A program made the translations under genes and the position numbers. This document shows, one piece after another, positions 62,353 to 64,000 of a stretch of 64,000 nt of DNA. Origin of the DNA: Acinetobacter portensis (GTDB taxonomy: Bacteria > Pseudomonadota > Gammaproteobacteria > Pseudomonadales > Moraxellaceae); the NCBI RefSeq assembly GCF_023158935.1, contig NZ_CP096120.1:558001-622000 (forward strand). The letters run 5' to 3'. Position 1 is the first letter of the stretch. Each line of letters opens with the position of its first letter. Under the pieces are notes generated by a model. The model searched no databases. It had not been told where the DNA came from and saw only the letters and a program-made list of their open reading frames with translations.

Positions 62353-62376
62353 ATTGGGGCTAAGAATTGTTAAAGA

Positions 62377-62667
62377 CTAGAAAAGACTAAAGCTAACATG
62401 TCCTTCATCTACAGTATCTTGTTTCTTGGTTTGAGGACTAGACTGCTCTTCATCATCATGAAGATCTAGTGCTAATTTTAAACGAATTGCGTACCCTTGT
62501 AATTCTGCGTCATTTGTTTCTAATGCTAAATTTGCGGCATGAAGTGCATATTCAGGATTTTGCATTAAATAAACAACATCAATAACCCGACTATTCACTT
62601 TTCTTAAGCGTGCATAAAGCAAGGTTGCTAAAGAAAAGATGTTTTCATCTCTTGGGTGTTGGCTCAT
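62377..62667 (-). CDS. Hypothetical protein, 96 residues
   Basis: Start at the ATG 62667 (MSQHPRDENIFSLATLLYARLRK, GGAAGA upstream); a TTG seven codons earlier is less likely. All-helical, with VIDVVYLMQNPEYALHAANLALETNDAELQGYAIRLKLALDL, then a disordered acidic/Gln tail ending GHVSFSLF. Not recognised; probably genus-specific. Confidence 0.7.
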   Translation of the reverse strand: MSQHPRDENIFSLATLLYARLRKVNSRVIDVVYLMQNPEYALHAANLALETNDAELQGYAIRLKLALDLHDDEEQSSPQTKKQDTVDEGHVSFSLF

Positions 62668-63129
62668 TGAATTTCTTCCGTGTAACAATCAATATACTTA
62701 AAAATCGAATGTTATCAGCCTGTTAAAATATTTTTGTATTAGCGTAATTATTTATAAAATTTATGTGCGTAGTCATTTTCTATCATTGACACTAATATAG
62801 TGGTTATGAAGATTATGCCGATGATTAAAAAAATAATAGATGAAATATCTAATTGTGAGAATAAATATGAATTATAAAAAGTAGATATGTTGTATTTATC
62901 AATAAATTATAATTTATAGAATAAGAAAATGTATGCTTAAAATAAGATAAAGCCAAACAGATGACTAATAAAATTTTAATCAGACATAAAATATTTGTTT
63001 TGATATTTAATTTATATATCAGAGTTTCTTAAGTTGTTGGGAGTAATATTTAATTTAGAGGATAAACACCTAAAAATACTAAGTTTAATTAAATCTTTAG
63101 GTGTTAATTACTTACAAAGATAAATGAGT
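62668..63129. other. 462-bp gap between coaX and the 96-residue gene
   Basis: Extremely AT-rich; only a 24-codon ORF was seen, not credible as a gene. A hairpin around 63071-63103 (ACACCTAAA...TTTAGGTGT) suits a terminator for coaX on the minus strand. Confidence 0.45.
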
Positions 63130-63861
63130 TTAATTTTGATGAAGAATATATTTTTGTAAACCTTGAAGTAATAAATCAGGTTCTATAATTGGATTATATT
63201 CAGCCAAAAACTTAGCAAATAATGGTGCATCGCCACCTGTTAAAATAAGTTTTCGTGGGCTTTGCTCAAGTACATTTTTAATAATACTGACTAAACCTAA
63301 TAATATGCCATGATGAACTGCATCAATCGTATTTCGACCTGGACTAAGCTCATCAAAAGCAGCATCTGGAATTTTAATGCCTTTGGTATTTTGAATAAGT
63401 GAGTCACGTTGTAAATATAAATTTGGCAGAATATAACCACCTAAATGATTTAATCCGTCTGCTAAATCAATAGTTAAAGCTGTACCACAACTAATCACAC
63501 AATATTTTTCATCTGTATTATGAGCAACCGCAAGAACTTGTAGCCAACGATCTATACCTAACTGTGTTGTGTTGTCATATCCGCAACTTAAACCTGCATA
63601 TTCTGCGTGAACTTTTGCACAAATAATCGGAACGTTAAGTTGCTTTAAAATGTTGCGAATGCGTTCATTACTTTGTAAATCTTGAACAGAAGATACGCCA
63701 GCTTGATGAATGCCTAAATTTTTAAAATGTTGAATTAATCCTAATAATAAATCGGCAGGAGATTGTAAATGTAATTCTGCGGCATGTTCAACGACTTGAT
63801 TATTTTCAGTGACCCAATATTTAAGTCGAGTATTACCAATATCTAACCATAAACTTTTCAT
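63130..63861 (-). CDS. coaX: Type III pantothenate kinase CoaX
   Basis: ASKHA-fold kinase making 4'-phosphopantothenate, first step of CoA synthesis. 243 residues. [13 protein letters not shown] is the phosphate-1 motif, [13 protein letters not shown] and [15 protein letters not shown] the central motifs, [10 protein letters not shown] and [10 protein letters not shown] the later ones. It lies 10 nt after birA on the same strand, the usual birA-coaX pair. Confidence 0.93.
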   Translation of the reverse strand: MKSLWLDIGNTRLKYWVTENNQVVEHAAELHLQSPADLLLGLIQHFKNLGIHQAGVSSVQDLQSNERIRNILKQLNVPIICAKVHAEYAGLSCGYDNTTQLGIDRWLQVLAVAHNTDEKYCVISCGTALTIDLADGLNHLGGYILPNLYLQRDSLIQNTKGIKIPDAAFDELSPGRNTIDAVHHGILLGLVSIIKNVLEQSPRKLILTGGDAPLFAKFLAEYNPIIEPDLLLQGLQKYILHQN

Positions 63862-63871
63862 TGCTTATACT

Positions 63872-64000
63872 CTATTTAATTGGGTTAAGTAGGCGCATAC
63901 GTCCTTGGTAAAAAGATGATGTTTCTGTTTCAGATTTTAAAATAATAGCACCATCATTTTGAATTCCTAGAAACTCGCCAGAAGTTTTTATACTTCCATT
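63872..64000 (-). CDS. birA: Biotin-[acetyl-CoA-carboxylase] ligase BirA (3' end only)
   Basis: The last 43 codons are visible: NGSIKTSGEFLGIQNDGAII...GRMRLLNPIK then TAG. GEFLGIQNDGAIIL is the C-terminal SH3-like domain of biotin protein ligase. The start is outside the window. Followed after 10 nt by coaX. Confidence 0.75.
   Translation of the reverse strand, partial: NGSIKTSGEFLGIQNDGAIILKSETETSSFYQGRMRLLNPIK

Noticed and set aside
62806..62877. 24-codon ORF in the gap before coaX
   Set aside because: Too short, no ribosome site, composition of the surrounding AT-rich DNA.
1..64000. CRISPR arrays, tRNA or rRNA genes
   Set aside because: No regularly spaced repeats, cloverleaf-like tRNA ends or rRNA segments were seen anywhere in the window.

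Overview
The window is chromosomal DNA of a low-GC gammaproteobacterium, almost certainly an Acinetobacter species. The evidence is a BfmR/BfmS pair matching the Acinetobacter biofilm regulators, the pmrCAB (eptA-pmrA-pmrB) lipid A operon followed by a PAP2 phosphatase, NrdA with two ATP cones, AcnD, and an insertion sequence with the dimensions I recall for ISAba11. Protein divergence from the A. baumannii sequences I remember suggests another species of the genus. No rRNA, tRNA or CRISPR was seen. All identifications come from reading the sequence and from memory of families; no database search was run.

Layout. 1-7.3 kb is housekeeping: lysP (cut by the window edge), rsmC, xanP, typA, mscL, ppiC and mutM. 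7.6-12.4 kb carries a carbohydrate porin, an Old Yellow Enzyme, an AEC permease and a secreted Sel1-repeat protein. 12.7-16.3 kb has ygfZ diverging from acnD. 16.4-18.1 kb is a compact minus-strand cassette that looks like a type VI secretion cargo module: a PAAR protein broken by an A8 homopolymer frameshift, a HExxH protein (candidate effector) and an overlapping small exported protein (candidate immunity). 18.4-26.2 kb is mostly small conserved genes: zinc ribbons, DUF4126, a GGDEF cyclase, rluA, rraB, yjdM, a CHMI-like isomerase, yegP, a decayed NTF2-like gene and a Nudix hydrolase.

26.3-30.7 kb is an insertion-sequence cluster of IS256, IS982 and IS4 family elements. The IS256 element cuts off the last 24 codons of a DUF3800 gene. 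The IS4 element sits in the loop of the nrdB terminator. nrdB, a 43-residue membrane ORF and nrdA follow, with paired NrdR-like boxes and a DnaA box upstream of nrdA. bfmRS, putP, qmcA-nfeD, a patatin lipoprotein, an acyltransferase and an MFS carrier follow. At 44.7 kb an ISAba11-like element lies 11 bp before a PmrA-box-like repeat upstream of eptA-pmrA-pmrB. A kinase-like gene overlaps pmrB tail to tail, then come a PAP2 phosphatase and the gltIJKL ABC operon.

The last 9 kb holds a J-domain-like gene, dusC, a cold shock gene with a long leader, two small unknowns, a ypjD-like gene and ffh. A second copy of the IS4 element sits in the loop of the ffh terminator, followed by a small unknown, coaX and the 3' end of birA.

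The most unusual signals are: (1) two copies of one IS4-family element, each inserted in the loop of an intrinsic terminator with a 10-bp duplication, co-oriented with the upstream gene, and carrying a hairpin that buries the transposase start; (2) the PAAR/HExxH/exported-protein cassette with its A8 frameshift; (3) the IS-interrupted DUF3800 gene; (4) the IS next to the PmrA box of eptA.
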